A DNA stretch of 64,000 nt from a virus, in IMG/VR virus record IMGVR_UViG_3300027733_000039, positions 33,132 to 97,131 of that record; one strand, given 5' to 3'. The notes beneath the pieces are model-generated. The model did not search any database. It had not been told where the DNA came from and saw nothing but the letters and a program-made list of their open reading frames with translations. Below are positions 36,573 through 45,060 of the stretch, piece by piece. The stretch's first letter is position 1. The number at the start of each line of letters is the position of its first letter. Both the position numbers and the translations under genes were made by a program.

Positions 36573-38261
36573 ATGGCTGTTGATTTCTGGTCCCCGTCTT
36601 ACCGTGCATCTTCAAGCGACCTCACTGTTGCTATCAGCCCTTTGGGTTTGGTGGAATTGGCAGACGAAGAGTTTGAAGTCCATGGACCACGTTTAAACCG
36701 CTACAGCGCAGCGTGGGCTTGGTATTTAGGACACCACTGGAGTTATCGCCGTGAGATGGGTGAGTCACAGTTCTACTTGAACTATGTCCGCACTATGTCG
36801 GATTACATTACTAACTTTTGTTTTGGTAAAGGTGTTCAATTTAAAACACCTGAACAGAACGGCGCCATCATTCCACACCTGCTTCACCGTGTATGGGATC
36901 AAGACAACAACAAACACTTTGTGTTGTGGGAGATGGGTCAACTTGCTTCAGTAACTGGTGACTGCTTTGTCAAAGTTGCCTTTGAAGAGCCTTACGTGGA
37001 TTCTGTAAACATTGCGCATGAAGGTCGTGTGCGAGTCATTCCGTTGAACCCAGCGCATTGCTTCCCTGAATACCATCCACATGACCGTGATCGTTTGATT
37101 CGTTTTAAACTCAAGTATCGCTTTTGGGGAACTTCTCCAGAAGGTACTCGTCAGGTATATACCTTTACTGAAATCCTTACTGATGATACTGTTCAACAAT
37201 TCATCAATGATGAACTCATTGACCAGTATGACAATGTGTTGGGAACTATCCCCATCGTTCATATCCCAAATACGACCATCTCGTCATCGCCTTGGGGTCA
37301 ATCAGATGTCTGGGACATCATCCCACTGAACCGTGAACTTAACGAGAAGATGGTTGAAGTATCTGACATCATCAACTACCATGCTGCTCCTGTAACAATT
37401 ATTACTGGTGCTAAGGCTTCACAACTAGAGCGTGGTCCTAAGAAAGTTTGGGCAGGTCTTCCTAAAGACGCTAACGTTTTCAACCTTGAATCTCGTGGTG
37501 AGATGTCGGGTGCTTTGGAATACATCAGTGTTATTAAGCGCACCATGCATGAAATCACTGGTGTGCCTGAAACTGCTCTTGGTCAATTCCAACCAGTATC
37601 CAATACTTCAGGTGTTGCTTTGGCTATCCAATACCAGCCAATGATGAATCGTTTCATGATGAAAAAGATTCACTTCACCAAAGGTTTAGAGCGAGTAAAT
37701 GAACTCATCATTCGTACCGTGGCTATCTTTCAACCTGAGTGGCTCTCATATAATCCTTCACTTGCTGCGGAACCCGAACCAGATCAACTCCCTCAGTTAG
37801 ACCCTCGGGATCCAAGTATCTATAAGACCACAGTGCACTGGCCTGAGCCATTGCCTGTAGATGTGCTTATTAAACTTAATGAGGTTCAAGCCAAAATGGC
37901 ATTGGGTCTGGAATCTAAGCGTGGTGCCTTGCGTACCTTGGGCGAAGAGTTCCCCAATGAGAAGATGCTTGAGATCTTTGAAGAACTTCAAGATGACGCC
38001 TTGGATCAGGGCGCTCTTGACATGATGCGTGCCCAAATCCAGCAAGCCATTATGTTGGCTACTGGAATGGTTACGAATCCAGACGGAGGGGCGGCTCCCG
38101 CACCCACACCTTCTGGAGATGGTAATGTGGCTTCATCTGATAGCGGTAACGCTCCTTTACCAGGAGTGCCACCAATAGAAGAGGAGTTAGTAAACAAAAT
38201 AGTTTCACGGGCATACGGGGCAAGGTTCGCCCAACGCCGTAACCCAGACGAAGACAATTAA
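36573..38261 (+). CDS. Portal protein (562 aa)
   Basis: It has the length, position and motifs of SPP1 gp6-type portals: YYLNYVRTMSDYI-like N-terminal helices, PIVHIPNTT, the wing region IPLNRELNEKMVEVSDIIN, then ITGVPETALGQ and SNTSGVALAIQYQPMMNR leading to the stem helix. The C-terminal 90 residues are an acidic helix plus a Pro/Gly-rich flexible end. Twelve copies would form the DNA channel at the head vertex. The ribosome-binding site is AAGG. Confidence 0.92.
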   Translation: MAVDFWSPSYRASSSDLTVAISPLGLVELADEEFEVHGPRLNRYSAAWAWYLGHHWSYRREMGESQFYLNYVRTMSDYITNFCFGKGVQFKTPEQNGAIIPHLLHRVWDQDNNKHFVLWEMGQLASVTGDCFVKVAFEEPYVDSVNIAHEGRVRVIPLNPAHCFPEYHPHDRDRLIRFKLKYRFWGTSPEGTRQVYTFTEILTDDTVQQFINDELIDQYDNVLGTIPIVHIPNTTISSSPWGQSDVWDIIPLNRELNEKMVEVSDIINYHAAPVTIITGAKASQLERGPKKVWAGLPKDANVFNLESRGEMSGALEYISVIKRTMHEITGVPETALGQFQPVSNTSGVALAIQYQPMMNRFMMKKIHFTKGLERVNELIIRTVAIFQPEWLSYNPSLAAEPEPDQLPQLDPRDPSIYKTTVHWPEPLPVDVLIKLNEVQAKMALGLESKRGALRTLGEEFPNEKMLEIFEELQDDALDQGALDMMRAQIQQAIMLATGMVTNPDGGAAPAPTPSGDGNVASSDSGNAPLPGVPPIEEELVNKIVSRAYGARFAQRRNPDEDN

Positions 38262-38313
38262 GGTTTAAAAAAACTGTTATTAACCGCCAAACAAACTAGG
38301 TAAGGAAAACATT

Positions 38314-39114
38314 ATGGCTAAGAACGTCAGTCCCGAAGGGGACATTATTACAGTACCTGCGGACGCACCGATGGTGGAACGCTTCGTAGAAAGTGCTATG
38401 AGTAAGCCCAGCAAAACCTTCACTGAAGAAGAAGTTGAAGGCATCCGCAAGCAAGAAAAAGATAAAATGTACAAGCGCATTGAGGAAGCGGATTCCCGTG
38501 TGAAGTCAATGGAAGACCAAATGAGTGTAATCTCCTCAGAGCGTGAGGCAGCCCGTAAAGAGGCTGACGAACGTAAGTCCAAGGAATCAGAACTTCTTCG
38601 CCAACGTGAAGTGGATGAACTGAGTGCCAAGGAACTTATCGCCAAGCGAGAAGATGAGTTTAACCTAAAACTCAAAGAAATTGATGGCGACTACCAGCGA
38701 CGCTTTGCAGAGATTGAAGCCCAGCGCCAGTCCCAAGAGGCAATCATTGAAAAAGAGCGCCGACTCCAAGAACTCAACTCCTACCGCCAGCGTCGTCTGG
38801 GGGAGGAACAAGAGAACATCATCCCTCAACTCGTTGATCTTGTGGCGGGTAGTTCGGAAGATGAGATTGAAACATCTATTAGTGTACTTCGTGACCGAAG
38901 TAATGCTATTATTGAATCAATCCAACAAGCGACTGCGCAACAGCAAGGTCGCTTGAGGGGGGCACCAGTAACGGCGCCTCCTGTCGGGCCAATGGAAACT
39001 CAGACGGAATACCAACAGTTGAATGCGGATGATATCCGTAACATGACAATGGATCAGTATGCAAAAATGCGTGATCGGCTACTCAATGCCCGCCCTAATA
39101 GGGGCAGGTTTTAA
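38314..39114 (+). CDS. Capsid scaffolding protein (266 aa)
   Basis: Residues 45-170 are an almost continuous charged coiled coil (EEVEGIRKQEKDKMYKRIEE, then RQREVDELSAKELIAKREDE). The C-terminal 40 residues hold an NADDIRNMTMDQYAKMRDRL helix, a likely capsid-binding element. It lies between portal and capsid genes, the classical place. No protease motif is seen in it. The Pro-rich linker before the last helix could be a cleavage region. Confidence 0.85.
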   Translation: MAKNVSPEGDIITVPADAPMVERFVESAMSKPSKTFTEEEVEGIRKQEKDKMYKRIEEADSRVKSMEDQMSVISSEREAARKEADERKSKESELLRQREVDELSAKELIAKREDEFNLKLKEIDGDYQRRFAEIEAQRQSQEAIIEKERRLQELNSYRQRRLGEEQENIIPQLVDLVAGSSEDEIETSISVLRDRSNAIIESIQQATAQQQGRLRGAPVTAPPVGPMETQTEYQQLNADDIRNMTMDQYAKMRDRLLNARPNRGRF

Positions 39115-39151
39115 ACCACATACCCAAACTTAATCCTAGGAGGATTATAAT

Positions 39152-40237
39152 ATGGCTTTCCCAGCCCCAACAGGTGGTGCGGTAACAGGAGCAGATCTTG
39201 GTTCAATTACCACGACTGGTTACTCCTCAGACGCAACACTTTCACCAGCAATTCAGCAAATTTGGTCAAAAGAGATTTTGTTCCAAGCAATGCCAGTCCT
39301 TCGTTTTGAACAGTTCGCTGTCAAGAAGACGGAACTGGGAGTCATGCCAGGTCTCACCGTCAACTTTATGCGTTACAACAACCTCACGGTTGATGCTGGC
39401 GGCTCGGAGTTGGTAGAAGGCGTCCGCATGGAACCATCGGCTTTGACTGCTTCGCAGATTCAAATCACCGTGAAAGAACAAGGCAAGTCGGTTGCAGTAA
39501 CCGAGTTGCTCTTGAACGCATCATTTGATGACGTTATGGCATCGTCCAGCCGCTTGCTCGGTCGTCACATGGCACAGTCCATGGACGTTCAGGCACGCAA
39601 CACGCTGTACGCCGCAGGCGTTCCATTTGGTGGCGGTTCAGCAGTAGCACCAAGCGTTGTCTTCGGTCGCAAGACCAACGGCAGCACTCGTGGCTCAGTT
39701 GCTCCATACGAGTACTCGGCAGCAGGCTCGGCTTCGGCTCCTGGCTACCTCTCACCAGCAACCATCAAAGACGCAGTACAGGTCCTTGCTGGTCAAAACA
39801 TCCCACGCCTCGGCGACACCTACGTGTGCTTCGTTCACCCAGCCCAGAGCCGCTCGCTCCGTGACTGGCCTGAATTCATTGAAGTCACGAAGTACGCTGC
39901 TCCTGGCAACTTCATGCTCGGTGAAATCGGTCGTATCTACGACGTAGTGTTCATTGAGACCACGCAAGTTCTTCAGGGTGGCACTGGAATCGTTGACGTA
40001 ACCCCAGGTGGTTCAATCAACGACCCAACAGCAACATCATACTCAGCCATGATGATCGGAGACAACGCATTTGGTCAGGCTATTGCCTTGCCAGTTGAAC
40101 TCCGTGACGGTGGCGTCATTGACTTCGGTCGTGAGCATGGTCTTGCTTGGTACGCAATCTGGGGCTTCGGCGTAATCACGCACGAATCCCGAGTGTTGAT
40201 CAACACCAAGGGTGGCGCTATTGACGCTAACTTCTAA
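39152..40237 (+). CDS. Major capsid protein (361 aa)
   Basis: It matches N4 gp56/HK97-fold capsid proteins: an N-terminal arm, IQQIWSKEILFQAMPVLRFE, then VMPGLTVNFMRYNNLT, TASQIQITVKEQGKSVAVTE and LLGRHMAQSMDVQARNTLYA. The later VCFVHPAQSRSLRDWPEF and the GEIGRIYDVVFIETTQ strands complete the A- and P-domains. The codon use is strongly biased and the AGGAGG site is strong, as expected for the most abundant virion protein. A strong hairpin follows. Confidence 0.92.
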   Translation: MAFPAPTGGAVTGADLGSITTTGYSSDATLSPAIQQIWSKEILFQAMPVLRFEQFAVKKTELGVMPGLTVNFMRYNNLTVDAGGSELVEGVRMEPSALTASQIQITVKEQGKSVAVTELLLNASFDDVMASSSRLLGRHMAQSMDVQARNTLYAAGVPFGGGSAVAPSVVFGRKTNGSTRGSVAPYEYSAAGSASAPGYLSPATIKDAVQVLAGQNIPRLGDTYVCFVHPAQSRSLRDWPEFIEVTKYAAPGNFMLGEIGRIYDVVFIETTQVLQGGTGIVDVTPGGSINDPTATSYSAMMIGDNAFGQAIALPVELRDGGVIDFGREHGLAWYAIWGFGVITHESRVLINTKGGAIDANF

Positions 40238-40262
40238 TCTTTAGAAGTAAAATGCAGTAGAG

Positions 40263-40288
40263 TATGGGGCGGGGAAACCCGCCCCATA
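40263..40288 (+). terminator. Strong hairpin after the capsid gene
   Basis: TATGGGGCGGG pairs perfectly with CCCGCCCCATA across a GAAA tetraloop. Only a short T-run (ATATT) follows, so it may work as a partial terminator or mRNA stabiliser that keeps capsid message high. Confidence 0.75.
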
Positions 40289-40322
40289 TTCATAAGTAAA
40301 CTCAAACAACTAGGAGACAGTT

Positions 40323-40568
40323 ATGGCAACCAAAAAAGCCAAAGTAAATGAATTTGCAGAAGTAGACGAAGATACAGAAGAAACTCCTGCCGTAGAAGTA
40401 CAGCCCCTTGAAGTACAAGCCGATCAAGTAAGTGGTCGTGTAAAAGGCACTTGGCTCATGTTCTGGGGTTCAAACAGTTACGACTTTAAAGATGGTGTGC
40501 GCTACAACCTTCCTCGTGATCTTTATGATTACTTGAAGAAGAGTGGCAATATCTACGACACACTCTAA
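40323..40568 (+). CDS. Small head protein (81 aa)
   Basis: This acidic N-terminus (EFAEVDEDTEETPAVEVQPL) precedes a compact domain, GTWLMFWGSNSYDFKDGVRY followed by LPRDLYDYLKKSGNIYDTL. Small proteins of this sort after the capsid gene are often head-completion or decoration proteins. The ribosome-binding site is TAGGAG. The specific role is unknown. Confidence 0.65.
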   Translation: MATKKAKVNEFAEVDEDTEETPAVEVQPLEVQADQVSGRVKGTWLMFWGSNSYDFKDGVRYNLPRDLYDYLKKSGNIYDTL

Positions 40569-40581
40569 AGTGTCGGGCAGC

Positions 40582-40611
40582 GTGCTCTGTAAATAAGTAT
40601 ACTTAGAGCAC
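40582..40611. promoter_or_regulatory. Inverted repeat enclosing a -10-like box
   Basis: GTGCTCT (40582-40588) pairs with AGAGCAC (40605-40611). Between them AAGTATACTT is itself a palindrome that contains TATACT (40598-40603). This could be a promoter under an operator, or a terminator after gene 40323. It lies 28 bases before the ATG at 40639. Confidence 0.45.
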
Positions 40612-40638
40612 ATACTCTCTAGACCCATGAGGTAAACA

Positions 40639-41817
40639 ATGCCTGGCTTCACCGTTCCTAATGCAACCGATTATGCAGGCGGGACCATTGCCTCTTTGGA
40701 CCAGTCAGAGCCAGACTCCTTAGACTTTTCAAGCATTGCTGATCACCGTTCTGGTATCATCAGTGGTGGAAACGTTACTACCGTAGTAAGCGCTGCTGGT
40801 AATGGTACTCCTGCTTACCTAAACATCACTCTTTCTACTGTAGAAGTGCGTATTGGCACTACATATGGAACCATTACGGGATCTACCGTTATTGTTGCGG
40901 CAGCACCTGTCAACACAGATACTCGCTTTGACATTATTGTTGCTTATAACAACAGTGGTACTTTCCAATTTGATGTTGTCCAAGGAACCGCAAGTTCTAC
41001 AAACCCAGTGTTCCCAACCCTTACAAGTACTCAAATTCCTTTGTATGCGGTGTATGTCAAAAATACATACAACACTTCCTATACAACTTCTCTTGTTGTA
41101 GATAAGCGCTCATTCAATTCTTCAACACTAAGTCGTGTTGCATCAGGAGCACCATCTGGCAGCACGGGCATTGTGGGTGACACTTTTGTCACAAGTACAG
41201 CAACTGCAAACGTTGGGCAGTCACAGGTCTATGTTAAGACTGGTGCATCTGCTTGGACAACCCTTGCCCAGTATGTAGCCACTGCCTCTACCAACACAGC
41301 CAACTCTGTTGTATACCGTGATGCAAGTGGAAACTTTGCCGCAGGTACAGTAACCGCCACAGCCTTTAGTGGTTCTGGTGCTTCACTTACAAGTATTCCT
41401 GGGTCCGCCCTTAACGCAGGTGCCGTAGGTACAACACAACTTACAGATGCTTCAGTAACGGTCGCCAAACTGGCTACGGGAGCGGCTCGTGCAGGGTTTA
41501 ACTCCACAAGGGCTACTGCTACCATCGCAAGCAACAACTACACAGTAACAACTGCTGACCTTGGCAAACTCCTTGAGTTCAACCCCACAGCAGCAAACAT
41601 GACTATTACCGTTCCAGGTACAGGATTCACTGACGGTGACCGCATTGACCTTCTTGCAATTAACTCTGCTGCTTACACAGTTACCATCCAAGGTGACTCT
41701 GGTGTAACGGTAAATGCTGAAGGTAATAGAAAGACGCTAAAGGCTCAATGGGCTGGAGCCACCCTTATCAACCGTGGAACCAATACGTGGGTGCTTATCG
41801 GCAACCTGATCGCCTAG
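40639..41817 (+). CDS. Head/neck fibre-like protein (392 aa)
   Basis: The N-terminal 170 residues are beta-rich (VTTVVSAAGNGTPAYLNITL and PVFPTLTSTQIPLYAVYVKN). A fibre-type coil (GALGTTQLTDASVTVAKLAT-like) follows, then a C-terminal domain shared with tail fibre gene 22352: YTVTTADLGKLLEFNPTAAN and LKAQWAGATLINRGTNTW. Its position right after the capsid genes suggests a head-mounted fibre or whisker. It has its own GAGG site. Confidence 0.65.
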   Translation: MPGFTVPNATDYAGGTIASLDQSEPDSLDFSSIADHRSGIISGGNVTTVVSAAGNGTPAYLNITLSTVEVRIGTTYGTITGSTVIVAAAPVNTDTRFDIIVAYNNSGTFQFDVVQGTASSTNPVFPTLTSTQIPLYAVYVKNTYNTSYTTSLVVDKRSFNSSTLSRVASGAPSGSTGIVGDTFVTSTATANVGQSQVYVKTGASAWTTLAQYVATASTNTANSVVYRDASGNFAAGTVTATAFSGSGASLTSIPGSALNAGAVGTTQLTDASVTVAKLATGAARAGFNSTRATATIASNNYTVTTADLGKLLEFNPTAANMTITVPGTGFTDGDRIDLLAINSAAYTVTIQGDSGVTVNAEGNRKTLKAQWAGATLINRGTNTWVLIGNLIA

Positions 41818-41821
41818 GGCC

Positions 41822-42925
41822 ATGATTCCAGGAATCGTAGAGTCCTCAAGGTGGGTCGCTTCTTTTAGCGATACTTTTAATCGTACAGATGCTGCAAATA
41901 TTGCTACGTCTAATCTTGAATGGGCAGAGGTTATTGGCGATTGGCAAGTGGTTTCAAACACGGCATATACCCCTACTTCGGCATCTTCTTATCCATTAGC
42001 AGCCATAGACACTTTTAGAGAAAATACTTCAGTCACTTCATACAACGGTGTAGGTACTGGTTTTGGCGCTGGTTTTGGCGCTGCTTTTTGGGTAGTTGAT
42101 TCAAACAACTGGTGGGCAGTAGTTAGTGATGTGTCTACTACTCAATCAAGTGGCATAACATACTCTTGCCCCAGTGGCGGCACAGTTGAGGGAACTACTT
42201 GCAAAAAAACGTGTTATCAAACTTGTTATGACACTTGTTATGATGCTTGCTGTACAGATGGTTACTGTGCTAGTGGTTCAGGAAGTTGTGGTGGTGGTGG
42301 TTACGCCTATGGTTGTGCTACTACAGTGGCAGGTGGTTGTGACCCTGCTCGTTACTATAACTGTGGTGGGGCTACGACTGGCAACCCAAACTTGTATACC
42401 TGTACGGCTAACCCTTGCCAAGCCTGCCGTTATGTCCAAACGTATGATCCAAATACTTATCCATACTATTTTACCTATTATGAATGCTTTTCAGGAGTGG
42501 TGCCAGCCTCTACTTCATGGAGTGCAGGAACAGTTACAGCAACAGTTGCTTGCAACCCTCATACTTGCCCTACTGGGTATTCTTGTAACCCTTACGCATG
42601 TGATTACACTGCAACTGCAACAACTACCACAGTTACCAATTACGCACACACTATAAAGTTACTGCGTAAGTTGGCAGGAACCGTTTCTGTTGTTGCAACA
42701 CAGTCACTTGGGTCAGACCAAACTACTCCTATTTACCTCACCTCCCTTTCAGTAAGTACAGTAGGTAACATAATCACTTATTCAGGATTGCGCAATGGTT
42801 CTACAAATTCGTATACTGCTACAGCCGTAACTCCTACCAAGAATACAAAACACGGTATTATAATGGCACCAACTACGGCTGGTACACAGGGAAATAGAAT
42901 AGATAGATTTGATTACAACGCATAG
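41822..42925 (+). CDS. LamG-like fibre protein with Cys-rich insert (367 aa)
   Basis: The N-terminus (FSDTFNRTDAANIATSNLEW, then GDWQVVSNT) and the C-terminus (HTIKLLRKLAGTVSVVATQS, then RNGSTNSYTATA) form a LamG/concanavalin-like beta sandwich. Between them residues 115-262 hold 20 cysteines, including CKKTCYQTCYDTCYDACC with a four-residue period, CTANPCQAC and CNPHTCPTGYSC, amid Tyr/Gly/Asn. Such density points to disulfide knots or a metal cluster and is rare in phage fibres. It probably binds glycans at the cell surface. It follows gene 40639 by five bases. Confidence 0.7.
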   Translation: MIPGIVESSRWVASFSDTFNRTDAANIATSNLEWAEVIGDWQVVSNTAYTPTSASSYPLAAIDTFRENTSVTSYNGVGTGFGAGFGAAFWVVDSNNWWAVVSDVSTTQSSGITYSCPSGGTVEGTTCKKTCYQTCYDTCYDACCTDGYCASGSGSCGGGGYAYGCATTVAGGCDPARYYNCGGATTGNPNLYTCTANPCQACRYVQTYDPNTYPYYFTYYECFSGVVPASTSWSAGTVTATVACNPHTCPTGYSCNPYACDYTATATTTTVTNYAHTIKLLRKLAGTVSVVATQSLGSDQTTPIYLTSLSVSTVGNIITYSGLRNGSTNSYTATAVTPTKNTKHGIIMAPTTAGTQGNRIDRFDYNA

Positions 42926-42934
42926 GAGCACAAA

Positions 42935-43087
42935 ATGGAACAACAGTTAACAGCAGAAGAAAGACTTGCAATTTGTAAAGGTTGCGATCGTCTTTTTAAA
43001 CCCACAATGACTTGTAAAGAATGTGGTTGCTTTATGAAAGTTAAAACGCATATGAAATCTCAAAAATGCCCAATTGGAAAGTGGTAA
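42935..43087 (+). CDS. Small zinc-ribbon protein ending CPIGKW (50 aa)
   Basis: The 50-residue frame has CKGC (residues 14-17) and CKECGC (27-32), then KCPIGKW at the end. The spacing and the CPxGKW end match tiny proteins I recall from T4-like cyanophages and pelagiphages. It has a TAGGAG site and follows the Cys-rich fibre gene by nine bases. It might help fold or load metal into its Cys-rich neighbour, but this is only an idea from position. Confidence 0.7.
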   Translation: MEQQLTAEERLAICKGCDRLFKPTMTCKECGCFMKVKTHMKSQKCPIGKW

Positions 43088-43091
43088 CAAC

Positions 43092-43409
43092 ATGGCTTAT
43101 CAGATAATTAAAACAAGTCTTGGACCTTTGGTTGAAAGTGAAGGAGACTTCTATTCTTTGACAGACCACTATGGTCTATTTGATATTACCGAAAATCACC
43201 CAGAATTCCTTGAAGCCCTTAAACAACACATACTAGATACCTCTACAGAAATGCTCAATGACATTAAAGAAGGTTTTATTATGGGTGCTGTACTTCCAGC
43301 CAATGGTTTATACGCTTATCTAAACTCTTTTAGCATTTACACGCAGTATGTACATCAACATTGGGGTCCTTATCAGCAAGCACTGACCCAAGCGAAAGCC
43401 ACACAATGA
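43092..43409 (+). CDS. Hypothetical protein (105 aa)
   Basis: ATG 43092 gives a 105-residue mostly helical protein (HPEFLEALKQHILDTSTEML and IKEGFIMGAVLPANGLYAYL) with an N-terminal strand pair (QIIKTSLGPLVESEGDFYSL). No family is recognised. It overlaps the next gene by four bases (ATGA). Its place before the neck genes suggests a small virion or assembly protein. Confidence 0.6.
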   Translation: MAYQIIKTSLGPLVESEGDFYSLTDHYGLFDITENHPEFLEALKQHILDTSTEMLNDIKEGFIMGAVLPANGLYAYLNSFSIYTQYVHQHWGPYQQALTQAKATQ

Positions 43410-43561
43410 CACTAGAACGACCTATTCCTAAGCCCACAGGAACTGTTGCGGACATTACACGAGTCCTTGGAACCATGTCGCACCGTCGTCGTGAGCAACA
43501 ACCAGAGGTAAATCAACCGTCACGAGACTCTACGCCTGGGGCTGGTTCAGGCGATCAGTAA
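43406..43561 (+). CDS. Small disordered protein (51 aa)
   Basis: ATG 43406 overlaps the preceding TGA. The 51 residues are basic and Pro/Gln/Ser-rich (PIPKPTGTVADITRVLGTMS and RRREQQPEVNQ). It may be an assembly factor or simply a linker protein. The function is unknown. Confidence 0.5.
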   Translation: MTLERPIPKPTGTVADITRVLGTMSHRRREQQPEVNQPSRDSTPGAGSGDQ

Positions 43562-43568
43562 TTTGAAG

Positions 43569-43574
43569 TAAACT
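43569..43574 (+). promoter_or_regulatory. Leaderless promoter -10 for the neck gene
   Basis: TAAACT, then ataggc, then the ATG at 43581. This starts the neck/tail transcription unit. Confidence 0.65.
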
Positions 43575-43580
43575 ATAGGC

Positions 43581-44393
43581 ATGGCTATATATTCCGCTGC
43601 AATCCTTGATGATGTTATGACTGTAGCGAGAAACTACCTTCGTGACTTTCCTCGCTTCTTCCAAGTATCTTTTGATGCTGTAGGGCGCACCTACGAACTA
43701 GGGCACCCCAATATTGACCAAGACACCATGTGGATTGCTTCCACTGTAGGTGCCTCTGTAAGCACTCTCTCTACTTCACAATATTCTTTAGATAGCCGTA
43801 ACGGTATTTTACGACTTGCTACAACTCCTGCTGCTAACGCCAAGATAATGGTGGAGGGATACCATTATGAATGGGTATCCCCTGCTGATCTTGAGTTCTA
43901 TTCTAAGCAAGCCATTGCACAACACTTATTCAGTCTTGAAATACCTCTTGAGAATATGTCGGCTCTTATCATTGAGACAATTGGTATTGGAGCCATTGTT
44001 GAATCTTTGGGTGCTTTAATGTCCGAGTTCAGTCGTGATATTGATGTCATGACATCAGAATCTATCCATATCCCAGCCAGCCAGCGCTTCCGTATGGTGC
44101 AAAGCCTTTTGCAGTACTGGAGTAATCAGTATCAAACACAGGCTCGTGCCCTCAATATTGGCATTGACAGAATTGAAATATTTAATCTACGTCGTGTTTC
44201 TCGTACCACAAACCGTTATGTACCTATCTTCAAAGCCAGAGAACTTGGCGATTATGGTCCAACAGAACGAATCTTTCCAAATAGCGATAAAGAAACTATC
44301 CAATTGGAAGAAGCACCACTTGATAACTTGCGTGAGGACGTATATGTTGATACAGACCCACCAGAGGGTTACGTCAACAATACGTATTTCTAA
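43581..44393 (+). CDS. Neck/head-tail adaptor protein (270 aa)
   Basis: The protein combines helices (DDVMTVARNYLRDFPRFFQV) and beta strands, then a helical central region (FYSKQAIAQHLFSLEIPLEN and FRMVQSLLQYWSNQYQTQAR). Position between capsid and sheath genes, and co-transcription with two further neck proteins, identify it as a head-tail connector. Specific homology was not recognised. Its stop overlaps the next ATG (TAATG). Confidence 0.65.
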   Translation: MAIYSAAILDDVMTVARNYLRDFPRFFQVSFDAVGRTYELGHPNIDQDTMWIASTVGASVSTLSTSQYSLDSRNGILRLATTPAANAKIMVEGYHYEWVSPADLEFYSKQAIAQHLFSLEIPLENMSALIIETIGIGAIVESLGALMSEFSRDIDVMTSESIHIPASQRFRMVQSLLQYWSNQYQTQARALNIGIDRIEIFNLRRVSRTTNRYVPIFKARELGDYGPTERIFPNSDKETIQLEEAPLDNLREDVYVDTDPPEGYVNNTYF

Positions 44394-44929
44394 TGGATCT
44401 TAGGCGAGAACTAAGCCAAATACGACAGCATTACCGTGAGTACACAAGGAACTACGGTGAGACAGTTGTCTGGTTTGAGTACCTACCCCATACAACACCT
44501 GCCAGCGCTGGTTCCATCTTTGATGACGTTTACGACGAAGGCATTGTAGGAACTGGCGGTAAGAAGTATAAAGACGGTGTAATCATTCCTGTGCTTCTAA
44601 TTACAGAAACAGAAGACCAAAAGAGGGCTATTCCTGAAGGTCGTCAACCTGTAGAACTTACAAACTTTGTTGCATCCATTGAGGACTTCAGAAATGCTGG
44701 GGTTACCAATCCTTTTGAGTACCAATCGCACCTCAACGATATGTTCCTTTATGATGGTCGCTACTTCAGCATTGCTACTTACCGTGTGAGAGGGCGCTTG
44801 CGAGATGACGTAATGGTTGTCGTAGAAGGTATTGAAGTGTACATAAATCAAGAAATGCCATTTGATCCAGGTCCAGCAGCCATGAACACACAGAACCTTC
44901 CTTGGCCTACAACGCTGCCTAATATTTGA
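44393..44929 (+). CDS. Neck/head-closure protein (178 aa)
   Basis: Residues 1-25 are helical (RRELSQIRQHYREYTRNYGE); the rest is beta-rich with GGKKYKDGVIIPVLLITETE and FLYDGRYFSIATYRVRGRLR, followed by VMVVVEGIEVY. The shape is that of small head-closure proteins that plug the portal. It is coupled to 43581. The role is inferred from order. Confidence 0.6.
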   Translation: MDLRRELSQIRQHYREYTRNYGETVVWFEYLPHTTPASAGSIFDDVYDEGIVGTGGKKYKDGVIIPVLLITETEDQKRAIPEGRQPVELTNFVASIEDFRNAGVTNPFEYQSHLNDMFLYDGRYFSIATYRVRGRLRDDVMVVVEGIEVYINQEMPFDPGPAAMNTQNLPWPTTLPNI

Positions 44930-44943
44930 TAAACTTAGAATAA

Positions 44944-44961
44944 TCTTAGCGAGCGCTAAGA
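44944..44961 (+). promoter_or_regulatory. Hairpin after neck gene
   Basis: TCTTAGC-GAGC-GCTAAGA is a perfect 7-bp hairpin 15 bases after the stop. It could end or pause transcription, or regulate the short frame that follows. Confidence 0.5.
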
Positions 44962-44991
44962 GGTCCAACGCCTAGAACTTAAGGATGTGCC

Positions 44992-45060
44992 ATGATCGGC
45001 TTATCATCTGTATTGCCTTTGAGTTCTAGTTTTGCTGCCTGCGTGAGGTCCTTTAAATGA
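44992..45060 (+). CDS. Possible leader peptide (22 aa)
   Basis: ATG 44992, seven bases after AAGGA, opens a 22-residue Ser/Leu-rich frame (IGLSSVLPLSSSFAACVRSF). Its TGA overlaps the ATG of the tail-completion gene (ATGA). It may be translated only to bring ribosomes to that gene. It is too short to judge by composition. Confidence 0.4.
   Translation: MIGLSSVLPLSSSFAACVRSFK

Noticed and set aside
40263-40288. Classic Rho-independent terminator with full T-run
   Set aside because: The stem is strong but the following bases are ATATTCAT, so complete termination is not assured; listed with that caveat.
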